A DNA stretch of 42,244 bases. Origin: a candidate division WOR-3 bacterium (GTDB lineage: Bacteria; SDB-A). The stretch's first letter is position 1. Every line of letters starts with the position of its first letter. Positions 16,434 to 25,500 of the stretch are shown here, one piece after another. The stretch lies in NCBI GenBank assembly GCA_016926475.1, contig JAFGON010000029.1, positions 1 through 42,244 on the forward strand, in the 5' to 3' direction. The translations under genes and the position numbers were made by a program. The notes under the pieces are model-generated. The model saw only the letters and a program-made list of their open reading frames with translations, did not search any database and had not been told where the DNA came from.

Positions 16434-17624
16434 TTATTCAAGTACCATTGAAATCCTTTCAAGAGCCCAGTCAACTTCCTCTTTGTCTATCACGAGAGGG
16501 GGGGCAAAACGTAAAGTAGTGACATGGGTCTCTTTGCAGAGGATACCGTTTTCTTTCAGGGCTTCTGCTTTATCCCTGACGTTTTCATTCAGTTCAAGCC
16601 CTATCCACAAGCCTTTTCCTCTGATTTCCTTGAGATTTTTAATTTTCATCTTATTCAAATTGTCCAAAAGGTAAGCGCCCATCCTCTCTGAATTCCCCGG
16701 AAGATCTTCATCGGTTATTATCTTGAGGGCTTCCGTGGCTATGGAAGCGGCGAGTGGGCTTCCGCCGAAAGTGCTGCCGTGAGAACCCGGTTTTATTACA
16801 CCCATTATTTCTTTTCTCGTCATGAAAGCGGAAACGGGATAAAAACCACCCGAAAGGGCTTTCCCAACAATGATTCCGTCCGGCAAAACTCCTTCTTCGT
16901 GCTGGTAGGCGAAAAGTTTTCCCGTTCTTCCAAGACCGGATTGAATTTCGTCGAGAACGAAAAGTATGTTGTTTTTTCTGCATAACTCTTGAGCTTCCTT
17001 GAGAAAACCGTTCGGAGGGATTATGATTCCCGCTTCGCCCTGTATGGGCTCGGTCATGAAAGCGACCGTGTTCTCGTCGATGGCTTTCTCCAACGCTTTT
17101 ATGTCTCCGAATGGAATTATTTCAAAACCTTCGGTGAAAGGACCGAATCCTTCTTTGTAGAGGGGTTCTGTAGAAAAGCCAATTATCGTCACCGTTCTTC
17201 CGTGAAAATTGTTGGCGCTGACGATGATTTTTGCCTTTTCGGATTTGACCCCTTTAACATCGTAACCCCATTTTCTCGTGACTTTAACAGCGGTTTCAAC
17301 GGCTTCTGCCCCTGAATTCATTGGTAAAATCGAATCGTAACCGGTCATTTTGTTGCACTGTTCATAGAACAAAGGCAGTTTGTCATTTCTGAAAGCCCTT
17401 GAGGTCAATGTCAATTTCGACGCTTGCTCTCCTAAGATTTTGACCAACCGAGGATGGCAATGACCCTGGTTTAGCGCTGAATAAGCGGCGAGAAAATCCA
17501 TGTATTTTTTTCCTTCGACATCCCAGACCCATACTCCCTGCCCCTTTTCGATTACGACGTCGAGCGGGTGGTAGTTGTGAGCTCCGAATTTTTCTTCGAG
17601 CGCGATGAGTTCTTTAGTGTTCAA
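16434..17624 (-). CDS. rocD: Ornithine aminotransferase
   Basis: PLP enzyme of class III that transfers the delta-amino group of ornithine to 2-oxoglutarate, giving glutamate semialdehyde, which connects arginine and proline metabolism. The 396-residue protein has the signature FLAAYSALNQGHCHPRLV near residues 43-60, MNSGAEAVETAVK (phosphate-binding), FHGRTVTIIGFS, FVLDEIQSGLGRTGK, the Schiff-base lysine in VGKALSGGFYPV (about residue 250) and HGSTFGGSPLA. These match ornithine aminotransferase better than acetylornithine or GABA aminotransferases. Translation starts at TTG 17624 with GGGAGGAT upstream. It leads an operon with glgC and tyrS. Confidence 0.9.
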   Translation of the reverse strand: MNTKELIALEEKFGAHNYHPLDVVIEKGQGVWVWDVEGKKYMDFLAAYSALNQGHCHPRLVKILGEQASKLTLTSRAFRNDKLPLFYEQCNKMTGYDSILPMNSGAEAVETAVKVTRKWGYDVKGVKSEKAKIIVSANNFHGRTVTIIGFSTEPLYKEGFGPFTEGFEIIPFGDIKALEKAIDENTVAFMTEPIQGEAGIIIPPNGFLKEAQELCRKNNILFVLDEIQSGLGRTGKLFAYQHEEGVLPDGIIVGKALSGGFYPVSAFMTRKEIMGVIKPGSHGSTFGGSPLAASIATEALKIITDEDLPGNSERMGAYLLDNLNKMKIKNLKEIRGKGLWIGLELNENVRDKAEALKENGILCKETHVTTLRFAPPLVIDKEEVDWALERISMVLE

Positions 17625-17661
17625 GTATCCTCCCTGTGTTGTGTTTATTTCGCTTTTTCAT

Positions 17662-17690
17662 AATTTAATACTTTTAAACAGTCCAATCAA
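17662..17690 (-). promoter_or_regulatory. Candidate promoter of rocD-glgC-tyrS
   Basis: On the minus strand TTGATT (plus coordinates 17685-17690) and TAAATT (17662-17667) are 17 bases apart, each matching four of six consensus positions. It lies in the only gap (84 bases) of this minus-strand gene run. Confidence 0.35.
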
Positions 17691-17708
17691 CAGAATATAG
17701 AAAAGGTT

Positions 17709-18155
17709 TCAACCAATTCCTTTTGAGGCGTCGTTTTTAGGTGAATCAAAGAAATCTTTCACCCTTTTGAGAGAAGATAAAAATAAAAAGATTATAGGCA
17801 CCGATATTTCGATTACAAAGACAGCCGCGAGCATTATGTAGAGGACAATCCAATCGGAAGTCCCGGGTTTCATGTCAGGTTCCGGAGAAAAAGAAGGCGA
17901 GTTTATCATCAACAATGTAATGACAAGAGATATGACAAGCAAAAATATTCGGAATACAGAAGCGGAGAAAATCAGAGACAGAGCCCATTTTCGTTTCAGG
18001 AGAATAAATATTCCCGAGACGATGAAAAAAAGGCCAAGGCTAAGTACCAACCCTCTATTTATCGAAATGAAATTTTTATAGAAAGAGGTTAATTCTATGT
18101 CTTGCGGTATGTTTGAATAAGATCCGGCGCACAAGGCGATTATTCCGTAGATCAC
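17709..18155 (-). CDS. Small four-helix membrane protein of unknown function
   Basis: From GTG 18155 the protein is 148 residues with three complete transmembrane helices (about 33-50, 58-85 and 103-127) and a truncated first one. The frame stays open upstream to 18215 and completes that first helix with a KKNKTVIFLSAGAV stretch just before the GTG. The real start is therefore probably upstream, at ATT 18176 or CTG 18212, since no ATG is available. No ribosome site is obvious at any of these. A short loop rich in Pro, Ser, Asp and Glu lies between helices three and four. I do not recognise the family. It follows butyrate kinase with overlap or near overlap. Confidence 0.65.
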   Translation of the reverse strand: MIYGIIALCAGSYSNIPQDIELTSFYKNFISINRGLVLSLGLFFIVSGIFILLKRKWALSLIFSASVFRIFLLVISLVITLLMINSPSFSPEPDMKPGTSDWIVLYIMLAAVFVIEISVPIIFLFLSSLKRVKDFFDSPKNDASKGIG

Positions 18156-18195
18156 AGCACCAGCTGAGAGAAAAATGACCGTTTTGTTTTTTTTC

Positions 18196-19263
18196 TCAGG
18201 CGTATTTGGCAGGTTTCACCTCGCCTCTCAAGACCATCAAAGCCGCCAGGTCAAGAGCCTCAAGCTCATCTTCTCCGGGAAACACCATTACTTGGGCTAT
18301 CCAGGACACGTATTCCTCGATCTTTTTTGTCAATTCCTCTTGATGCGCCATTCCACCGGTGACGACTATAGCATCCACATCGCCTTTGAGAGCGGTGGAC
18401 ATGGCGCCGATTTCTTTGGCTATCTGATAGACAAGAGATTCAAATACTTTTTTTGCACCTCTGTTGTTGTCGTCGATCATTTTGAGCACTTTTCTGAGGT
18501 CGTCGGTGCCCAAATGAGCAGTCAATCCACCTTTTTTGAGTATCATGTTCATCATGTCCTTTTCGGAATATTCTCCGCTGAAGCACATTTTGACAAGTCC
18601 GGTAGCGGGTAGGTAACCAGTTCGCTGAGGGGACATAGGCCCTCCGTCGTTGGCGTTGTTCGCGTCGATTATTTTTCCCTTTTTGTGCGGGGAGATGCTA
18701 ATCCCGCCTCCGAGGTGGGCGATGATTAGGTTCACTTCTTCGTATTTTTTGCCGAGTTTTTCCGCCGCTTTTCTTCCGACCATTTTCATGTTCAAAGCGT
18801 GTGATAGACTTTTTCTCGGCAGCTGCGGCAGACCCGACAATCTCGCCGGATCCTCGAATTCATCGACAGAAACAGGATCAGCTATAAAAGCCGGGCAATC
18901 TGCTTCAAGGGCGATTTCTTTGGCCAAAAGACAGCCTATCAAAGAGACGTGTTCCGCCTGGACGTCTCCTTTCATCACGTCTTCGATCATGGCTTCGTTT
19001 ACTTCGTAAACACCGCCCAAAAGCGGTTTGAAAGGGCCCCCTCTGCCGATTACGGCAGAAAAGCCTGATATGTCGACTTTTCGGGACTTGAGTGTTTCCA
19101 GTATTATTTTCTTTCTGTATTGGTACTGGTCAACGGATCTGTTGAACTTCGAAATTTCGTTTCCTTCGTGTCTTATGACTTCAATAAACAAAGGTCTGTC
19201 GTCTTCGTAGAGGCCGATTTTGGTTGATGTGGCGCCTGGGTTTATTGTGAATATTTTGTACAT
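18196..19263 (-). CDS. buk: Butyrate kinase
   Basis: Converts butyryl-phosphate and ADP to butyrate and ATP, the last energy-yielding step of butyrate fermentation; related enzymes act on branched-chain acyl phosphates. The 355-residue protein belongs to the acetokinase/ASKHA fold: phosphate motif NPGATSTKIGLY, GRGGPFKPLLGGVYEVNE, HLGGGISISPHKKGKIID, GPMSPQRTGYLP and the C-terminal FPGEDELEALDLAAL. ATG 19263 has a perfect AAAGGAGG upstream; an in-frame start 17 codons earlier would include this ribosome site. No phosphotransbutyrylase gene is present beside it, which is unusual. Iso-acid kinase activity cannot be excluded. Confidence 0.92.
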   Translation of the reverse strand: MYKIFTINPGATSTKIGLYEDDRPLFIEVIRHEGNEISKFNRSVDQYQYRKKIILETLKSRKVDISGFSAVIGRGGPFKPLLGGVYEVNEAMIEDVMKGDVQAEHVSLIGCLLAKEIALEADCPAFIADPVSVDEFEDPARLSGLPQLPRKSLSHALNMKMVGRKAAEKLGKKYEEVNLIIAHLGGGISISPHKKGKIIDANNANDGGPMSPQRTGYLPATGLVKMCFSGEYSEKDMMNMILKKGGLTAHLGTDDLRKVLKMIDDNNRGAKKVFESLVYQIAKEIGAMSTALKGDVDAIVVTGGMAHQEELTKKIEEYVSWIAQVMVFPGEDELEALDLAALMVLRGEVKPAKYA

Positions 19264-19290
19264 GTCACCTCCTTTTCTAATCCATCTATT

Positions 19291-19296
19291 ACTATA
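19291..19296 (-). promoter_or_regulatory. Candidate extended -10 element of buk
   Basis: The minus-strand sequence TGGTATAGT gives a five-of-six -10 (TATAGT, plus coordinates 19291-19296) with an upstream TG extension. The -35 is poor. It would give a leader of about 20 bases with the ribosome site. Confidence 0.35.
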
Positions 19297-19326
19297 CCAA
19301 AGTGCATTTATCAAGAAAAATGATAT

Positions 19327-19355
19327 TTGACAGGGGTGGTTTTGAGCTTTAGAAT
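19327..19355 (+). promoter_or_regulatory. Strong sigma70-type promoter of the 19375 gene
   Basis: TTGACA (19327-19332, perfect) and TAGAAT (19350-19355, five of six) are separated by exactly 17 bases. Transcription would begin near 19361, a few bases before the GGAGG ribosome site at 19365-19369. The same hexamer pair and spacing recur at 22234-22262. Confidence 0.7.
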
Positions 19356-19374
19356 TTGAAAAATGGAGGTTTAG

Positions 19375-19770
19375 ATGAAAATTTTTGGAATTGCTTTTTT
19401 TATACTTTTTTTGAATACTGGTTTAGTGTTTTGTGAGACGTTTTCTCCTGTTGTACCGTACGGAAATTTGATATCGCCAAGGGATTATTTTTCTTCCAGA
19501 GATCTTTCCTATAATTTGGGGTTTATGGGATCATCAAACGGTGAAATGTATTCGTGGGCTGGCGTAACCAAATCTTTTATGCCATCGCAAAATCTTTTTG
19601 TTGATATAGACCTTTCTCTCGTCAGGCATTTTGGCGACCACACCGGCAACTATCTAATGTCTGGAGGCAAGATGACATATCTTGTCAACGATAAAATTAC
19701 TTTGAACGTCAGTTTTGTCGCTCCTGCCATCAAGCTTGATAAAAATTCGGATATTATGAATTCATGGTGA
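19375..19770 (+). CDS. Short exported protein of unknown function
   Basis: A 131-residue protein with a clear signal peptide (residues 1 to about 20, KIFGIAFFILFLNTGLVFCE). The mature part is rich in aromatic residues, Gly and Ser with alternating beta-strand character (GVTKSF, NLFVDIDLSLVRHFGD, MTYLVNDKITLNVSFVAPAI). This suggests a small outer-membrane or periplasmic beta protein. I do not recognise a family. ATG 19375 is supported by GGAGG six bases upstream and by the strong promoter just before it. The stop overlaps the next start by seven bases. It could be a truncated barrel, as no C-terminal strand ending is evident. Confidence 0.65.
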   Translation: MKIFGIAFFILFLNTGLVFCETFSPVVPYGNLISPRDYFSSRDLSYNLGFMGSSNGEMYSWAGVTKSFMPSQNLFVDIDLSLVRHFGDHTGNYLMSGGKMTYLVNDKITLNVSFVAPAIKLDKNSDIMNSW

Positions 19771-20963
19771 GATTGAGTATTGTCCAATTTGCCCCCAGGG
19801 TGGGCGAAAAGGACTCCAATCTTCGGAAAATTCAAGATCTGGTTCAGAGGACGACCGGTGACGTTGTAGTGCTCCCAGAGCTTGCCACGACGGGTTACGC
19901 CTACCCAGACAAAAAATCCTTGCTGCCACTTGCGGACGAATTCTCCGAAGACAACTCCACCGTTAAGGTTTTCACCGAGTTGTCGCGTGAAAAGAAATGC
20001 ATGTTGGTAGCTGGTTTTGCACAAAGACAGGGAGACGACCTTTTCAACTCAGCGGGTATTTTCACTCCTGACGGAAAAAAAACCGTCTACAATAAACTTC
20101 ATCTTTTTTCCAGGGAAAAAAGAATATTCAAACCTGGTGACTCGCCGCCGCCGCTTCTGGTTTTCAAGAACGCCGTTTTTTGTCCTCTGATTTGCTTTGA
20201 CTGGTTTTTCACGGAATTGTTCAGGCTGAGAACCATCGACGGAGCTCAGGTTTTTCTCCACTGCGCGAATCTCGTTCTTCCATGGTGTCAAAGATCAATG
20301 ATTGAAAGAGCAATCACGAACAGAGTTTTCATAGCAACTGCAAACAGGATAGGAAGGGAGAGAGAGGGAAAAGACGACTACGTTTTCACCGGGAATTCCC
20401 AAATCGTCTCCCCGAAGGGTGATGTTCTGTCGTCTATAGGATTGGAGGAAGGGATACTCGAAGAGGAAATAGACCCTGATTTAGCCCTGGATAAAAACGT
20501 GACCGAAGAAAACAACTCTCTCGCCGACAGGCGGATGGACATATACGAAATCAGGTGGAAGGAAAAATCGCATGAAACTACAGAGGACATCTGCGCGAAA
20601 GCTGTAATCGCCAAAGAGATGGCTTATTCGCCATATTCTTCGATAAAGGTGGGAGCGGCACTTGAAGATACCGCCGGTCGAGTTTTCACTGGCTGCAACG
20701 TGGAAAACGCTTCATTTGGACTGACCGTCTGCGCCGAGAGGTCAGCGATATTTTCGATGGTAGCCTCCGGAGGCAAAATAATCCAAAAATTGTGCGTGGC
20801 TTCGGATCAGGGATTTGTTCCGTGCGGTGCGTGTCTTCAGGTAATTGCGGAATTCTCTGAAGATCCTGAAATTATAACGATAAACAAAAACGGGGAAAGA
20901 AAAACATGGAAATTTTCAGAATTGTATCCGGTGAAATTTTCAAAAGAAAACTTGCAAACCTGA
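19764..20963 (+). CDS. Nitrilase-superfamily amidohydrolase fused to cytidine deaminase
   Basis: Two enzymes in one 399-residue chain. Residues 1 to about 262 are a carbon-nitrogen hydrolase of the nitrilase superfamily with the catalytic Glu39 (VLPELATTGY), Lys111 (YNKLHLF) and Cys144 (PLICFDWFFTEL). Residues about 272-395 are a tetrameric-type cytidine deaminase: SPYSSIKVGAAL, GCNVENASFGLTVCAERSA with zinc ligand Cys323 and proton-shuttle Glu325, and PCGACLQV with zinc ligands Cys354 and Cys357. All catalytic residues of both halves are present. The cytidine deaminase half salvages cytidine/deoxycytidine to uridine; the amide substrate of the first half is unknown. The ATG overlaps the previous stop. 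Confidence 0.92.
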   Translation: MVRLSIVQFAPRVGEKDSNLRKIQDLVQRTTGDVVVLPELATTGYAYPDKKSLLPLADEFSEDNSTVKVFTELSREKKCMLVAGFAQRQGDDLFNSAGIFTPDGKKTVYNKLHLFSREKRIFKPGDSPPPLLVFKNAVFCPLICFDWFFTELFRLRTIDGAQVFLHCANLVLPWCQRSMIERAITNRVFIATANRIGREREGKDDYVFTGNSQIVSPKGDVLSSIGLEEGILEEEIDPDLALDKNVTEENNSLADRRMDIYEIRWKEKSHETTEDICAKAVIAKEMAYSPYSSIKVGAALEDTAGRVFTGCNVENASFGLTVCAERSAIFSMVASGGKIIQKLCVASDQGFVPCGACLQVIAEFSEDPEIITINKNGERKTWKFSELYPVKFSKENLQT

Positions 20964-22198
20964 TTGTTCTCGCCGTTCTTGCTTCATGCGGACCTAAAAA
21001 CGCTCCGAATTCCGTGGAAGATCAGACGGCTGTGAACCCCAACATAGTTTTGGAAGCAGTCCAGAAAACTTTCATGGTCTCCGGATTCATGGGTGATTTC
21101 AGAATACAGAGAAGAGGTTTTGAAATGTATCCCGACGGATTACTTGATTATTCCATACGATTTCAATACCCTGACAAAGTCCACCTAAAGCCAAAATCCA
21201 CATCCCAGGAAGCATTTTCTGATGAGATTATCGGCATCGGGTCAAGAGAATACCATTTCGTTTCGGGAAAATGGCAGGAATACCCGAGAACAGACCTTTC
21301 AGATCTTTATTTTCAGACGGAACTCGTCCTTCTGGACAGCAATTTCATCTACGACACCGAAAAGTCATCACCAGGGAATTATGCTTTTGTCTTCAAGCCG
21401 AACCTTCCCCTTCTTGACCCTCTGGGCAAGATAATAACGTCTGGATTGATTGTGGTAGGAGCGAGCGACACAATAGTTAAATCTATAAAAGCATACAGCC
21501 CCGATTCTTCTTTTTTATGGAGCCTTGAGATAACTTCCATGGGGATTGAAGAAGATATTCACCCTCCTTCGCTTTTCTACTATTTCCTGAAAATTGAACC
21601 TGAAGATCTCAGCGACACTCTTTCAATTTCGCAAAGACTCAGAAACATTGGTTGTTCTAACGTAAAAATTTCGGCGTTCAGAAAGATTTTGGAAGTCGAA
21701 CTGTTTTCCGAAAGGGAATTCGATTTCATAAAAAAAATGCTGACATCGAAAGGCGAATGGTCTGTATGCGAAGTGAAGTGGGTCGAAGAACCTTCTAAAT
21801 ATTTGATGGACAACGATCTGCTACAGGCGGAATACGGAGATGGAAGCCGCATCGACTATATCGCGGGGATTCCTTACAAACCCGTGGTCATTTCTGCGCC
21901 GATTCTGAATTTTTCAACCGACAGCATAGCCAGAGCGGACATTTCATACAGCGCCATAGACAGAATTTCTCTTGAAATTGAGTTTTCCGAATTTTCAAGC
22001 GCGGCAATCGAAGCTCTTCCTCAAGCATCAAAAATCGGGCTGGTCCTGGACAATTCGCTTGTCGCGATAGCTTGGGTTGAATCGCATGAAAACGGTTACA
22101 GCTTTATTTGGGAGAGAGAGAGTGAATTTGACATAGATTTAATCCTTTCAATCCTGAACTCGAAACCTCTTGCCGGGAAAATACTTTTTTTGAATTGA
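20906..22198 (+). CDS. Lipoprotein with LolA/LolB-like N-terminal and SecD P1-like C-terminal domain
   Basis: A 430-residue predicted lipoprotein: basic N-terminus, hydrophobic core and lipobox LASC with Cys28. Residues about 45-235 are beta-rich with alternating strands and resemble the LolA/LolB sorting-factor fold by pattern only (VSGFMGDFRIQRRG, FQYPDKVHLKP). Residues about 236-430 follow the order of the SecD periplasmic P1 region: ISQRLRNIGCSNVKI, a ferredoxin-like base, then ALPQASKIGLVLDNSLVAIAWV and a final LILSILNSKPLAGKILFL, which match the SecDF P1-head pattern (KRLAIVLDGKVVSAP ... LALLLRSGALP). No SecD transmembrane segments follow. The start overlaps the previous gene by 58 bases and has a weak ribosome site. 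Confidence 0.65.
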   Translation: MEIFRIVSGEIFKRKLANLIVLAVLASCGPKNAPNSVEDQTAVNPNIVLEAVQKTFMVSGFMGDFRIQRRGFEMYPDGLLDYSIRFQYPDKVHLKPKSTSQEAFSDEIIGIGSREYHFVSGKWQEYPRTDLSDLYFQTELVLLDSNFIYDTEKSSPGNYAFVFKPNLPLLDPLGKIITSGLIVVGASDTIVKSIKAYSPDSSFLWSLEITSMGIEEDIHPPSLFYYFLKIEPEDLSDTLSISQRLRNIGCSNVKISAFRKILEVELFSEREFDFIKKMLTSKGEWSVCEVKWVEEPSKYLMDNDLLQAEYGDGSRIDYIAGIPYKPVVISAPILNFSTDSIARADISYSAIDRISLEIEFSEFSSAAIEALPQASKIGLVLDNSLVAIAWVESHENGYSFIWERESEFDIDLILSILNSKPLAGKILFLN

Positions 22199-22233
22199 TT
22201 TTTTTCACCGGCAGTATTTCAGGTCAAAATCAG

Positions 22234-22262
22234 TTGACAGGATACAAACCCTAAAATAGAAT
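22234..22262 (+). promoter_or_regulatory. Strong sigma70-type promoter upstream of the Trm112-like gene and porU/porV-like genes
   Basis: TTGACA (22234-22239, perfect) and TAGAAT (22257-22262) with a 17-base spacer, identical in hexamers and spacing to the promoter at 19327-19355. It leaves a leader of about 88 bases before ATG 22357. I see no clear structure in the leader. Confidence 0.7.
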
Positions 22263-22356
22263 TTCCGAAGGAGTTGATAAGCATATTTTGTAAAAAAAAG
22301 TTAAAATCTATCTTCCTCTCCAACAGAGAATATATTCAAGGGTAAAGGAGTTTTTT

Positions 22357-22542
22357 ATGCTTGATAAAAGACTGCTCGACATTATGGTCTGTCCAAAATG
22401 CAAAGGAGAACTTGAATACAAATCTGATATAAACAGGCTTTTGTGTAAAAAATGCAAACTTGCATACAAGATTGAGGATGACATACCAATAATGCTCATA
22501 GACGAAGCTGAGAGCATTGAAGGGGATTTATATGGGAATTAG
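22357..22542 (+). CDS. Trm112/UPF0434-family zinc-binding protein
   Basis: A 61-residue protein with two CxxC pairs (CPKCKG and CKKCKL) and the family ending DDIPIMLIDEAE. It is the YcaR/UPF0434 type, related to Trm112, a small zinc protein that activates methyltransferases in eukaryotes and archaea. The bacterial role is not established. Length is normal (about 55-65). ATG 22357 has AAAGGAG upstream. Its last 11 bases overlap the start of the C25 peptidase gene, so the two are probably translated together, though a functional link is not obvious. Confidence 0.9.
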   Translation: MLDKRLLDIMVCPKCKGELEYKSDINRLLCKKCKLAYKIEDDIPIMLIDEAESIEGDLYGN

Positions 22543-25500
22543 AACCGCCGCCGCAGGACTTTTATTTTTTGTGATTTCTCTCGGAGTTCTCAGATCCGAA
22601 AGTTTTTTTGTGGACTGGGAGGTGCCCGAAATAGCCATTGAGGAAGTTTCTACTTCAACTGGAGTCTTTTCCGAAATAAAATACGGAGCTGAAATGTCCT
22701 GCTTTGGAGAAACCGGAGCTCCGATTCTTCCTTCGAAATCATTTATTTTTATTGTACCTCCGATAGGTTCCTACTCTTTCGACGTCACATTATCAGGATC
22801 GAGGGCTTATAAACTCGAAAATCCGGTTCTTCCCTTCCCTCGTTGGCAGGGCGAAGAGCTCTCGTTTATTCCCGAAGAAAAGCATTATAAGAGCGTTTAT
22901 CCGGGCGTTTCTTACACGGAATCAAGACCTTTCAGGATGGGTTATTGGAAGCTTGTCCGTATAGAGGTCTATCCCGCTTCTCTTTCCGGCAACAATCTCG
23001 TGGTAGCGGAAAAGATAAAAATCAAAGCGAATTTTTCTGATTACAGTTCCTCGAATCCGCCCTCTGAGTCTTGGAAGAGAATAATTTCTTTTATGACGGC
23101 AAATCCTTCTTATTTGGAAAAATTTTCAATCGCTGAAAATACCAGTATGCGGATGTTTTCAAGCAGACCTTACTATAGGGTCTCCGTCATTGAAGAAGGA
23201 CTTTATGAAGTGACAGGTTCGGACCTGCAGTCTGCGGGTGCGAATTTGGACGCCATAGACCCCTCCACGATATCTGTTCTCTGCGGAAAAGTAGAGGCTT
23301 TGAGTTGGTTTACCACGGACACCATATACGACAGTTTTCCCTATGAACTGCCGATTATTGTAGAAGACGGAGGAGACGACAGGTTTGACGAACAAGACAG
23401 AATTATTTTCTACAATTCTTCCCTGGCCGGTTACGATAAAAATTCGTTTCCTTACAGCGTTTTGTCCTACCACAGCCCCTGGTCTGACACGGCGGTCTAT
23501 TGGATAGCATGGGGACAAGGTGATGGCAGACGAATTGTCAACGAAAATTCTCTGCCATTGACAGGGTCGAACATACAGACATCGTTTATCGACACTGTTC
23601 ACATTGAGACCGACAGCCTAAACCCTTCTCAATCAGGGCTGAGGTTTATCCACAGGGAGATAGCGAGAAACACCGGCGATGAATACGCCGGTTTTTCAAT
23701 CAGCTATGATGTCCACGGTGTAGCCGGAGCGGCAGAACTGCGTCTTCAAAATTTTTCAGAAGCTGTGGATTCGGTCAACGCCCATCAACTCAGGGTTGTA
23801 TTAAACGGCAACCAGATCGGAACCGACGAGTGGTGGGGTAGTGAATACTCGTCATCCCCCAGAGTTTCGGTTTTCAATTGTGACGGAATTCTAAGAGAGG
23901 GATCAAACACTCAGGAAGTTCAGCTATACAGAGTTCATCCGAACACGAACGATTTTTTGATGTACGACCTCACCGACGTCATCTACCAGAGGAAATACAC
24001 CGCCCACGACGGCACACTCGTCTTTGGCGTCAACCCCGGAGTCAGTGACACTGTTCTCGGATTCAACGTCAAAGGCGTAAACCAGGGCAATTTCTACCTT
24101 TGGAACATTGACGACCCTTACAACCCAACGGGAATAATTGGATGCGCCTTTTCAGGCGACACCGTAAAATTCGCCTGGAGAGGAGATTCATCTTCGAGGT
24201 TTGTCGTTTCAAACAACATAAAAAGACCGGTGAATATAAGATACGCGGACCCGAACAGCCTCAAGATGATTTCGGGAGCAGATTACATTATAATAGCGCC
24301 TGATAATTTCATGAACGCCGCGGAAAAACTTGCTTCTCACAGAAGAGTTCATTTTCCCGGAGGAATAACACCTCAAGTGATAACAGTAAGCATTCAGGAG
24401 GTTTATGACAATTTCGGCTACGGGATGTCAGACCCGACAGCTATTAGAAACTACCTCAAGTGGGCTTCGGAGCACTACAACCCTGTTCCGAGCTATGTCC
24501 TTTTTATGGGGTCTGGGACTTACGACTACAGAAACATAGAGAACAGGTCACCTTTCAGGGGGGTATTTCCAGCTCATGAGGAAGGTGGAACCGTCGCGTA
24601 TTTTTCAATGCAGGACTTCAACCCATGTTTTGACGACTGGTTTGTCGATTTCGACGGGAACCGTTTTCCTGACATGTGCGTCGGAAGAATAACCGCTTTG
24701 ACCAACGTCGACATAAGTCAAAATATCGAAAAAATAATAAGGTATGAAAATTCTTCTTCTTTCGGAACCTGGAAGAGCAGGGTTCTTTTTCTTGCAGACG
24801 ACGAATATGCATCGAGAGTATCGCAGTCATACAATGAATACATACACAACTACCAGACTGAAAGCATTTCGAGCTTTCTCTCAAATGACTACCAGCAGGT
24901 CAAAGTTTATTTGATGAACTATTTGGGCACCAACCAAGTCGCTGGACCGCCCTACAATTATGACCCGGGAGAAAAACCTGTCGGAGCGCAGGACCTAAAA
25001 AGTGAAATCAACAAAGGAGCTTTCATGCTCCTTTTCATGGGACATGGCAACCTGACAGTTCTCACCCACGAGGCGGTTTTCAGAAATCCATCGGACGTCG
25101 ACGCCCTTGAGAACGAGATAAGACAACCCATCTGCTATTTCGGCTCCTGCGGAGTTGGAGCTTTCGACAGGACCACTTACAGCTCGATGGCTGACGGAAT
25201 ACAGGTCAAACCCGACCGGGGGGCGATATTCTCCTGGGGCGCTTCAAGGGCTACTTATCCCTCAGACAACTATCCTCTCGCGGTCAATCTGATGACATAC
25301 ACAACAGACAACCACTTGTCACCCGGAGAAGTGACTTTGGTTGTGAAAAATATAATCCACGCGAACAGTTGGCATTACTTGTCATTCGGAGATCCAGCAC
25401 TCATACCATTCAAAGATACACTGGGAATAACGCTGGGTTTAGAAAGAGACAGAGAATTGTCTTCGCTTTCGCAAAGAAATATATCAACCAATTCAGTGGA

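Noticed and set aside
22274-22348. Possible 24-codon leader ORF starting at TTG in the leader of the Trm112-like gene
   Set aside because: The AAGGAG site touches the TTG with no spacing, and the peptide has no recognisable attenuator pattern.
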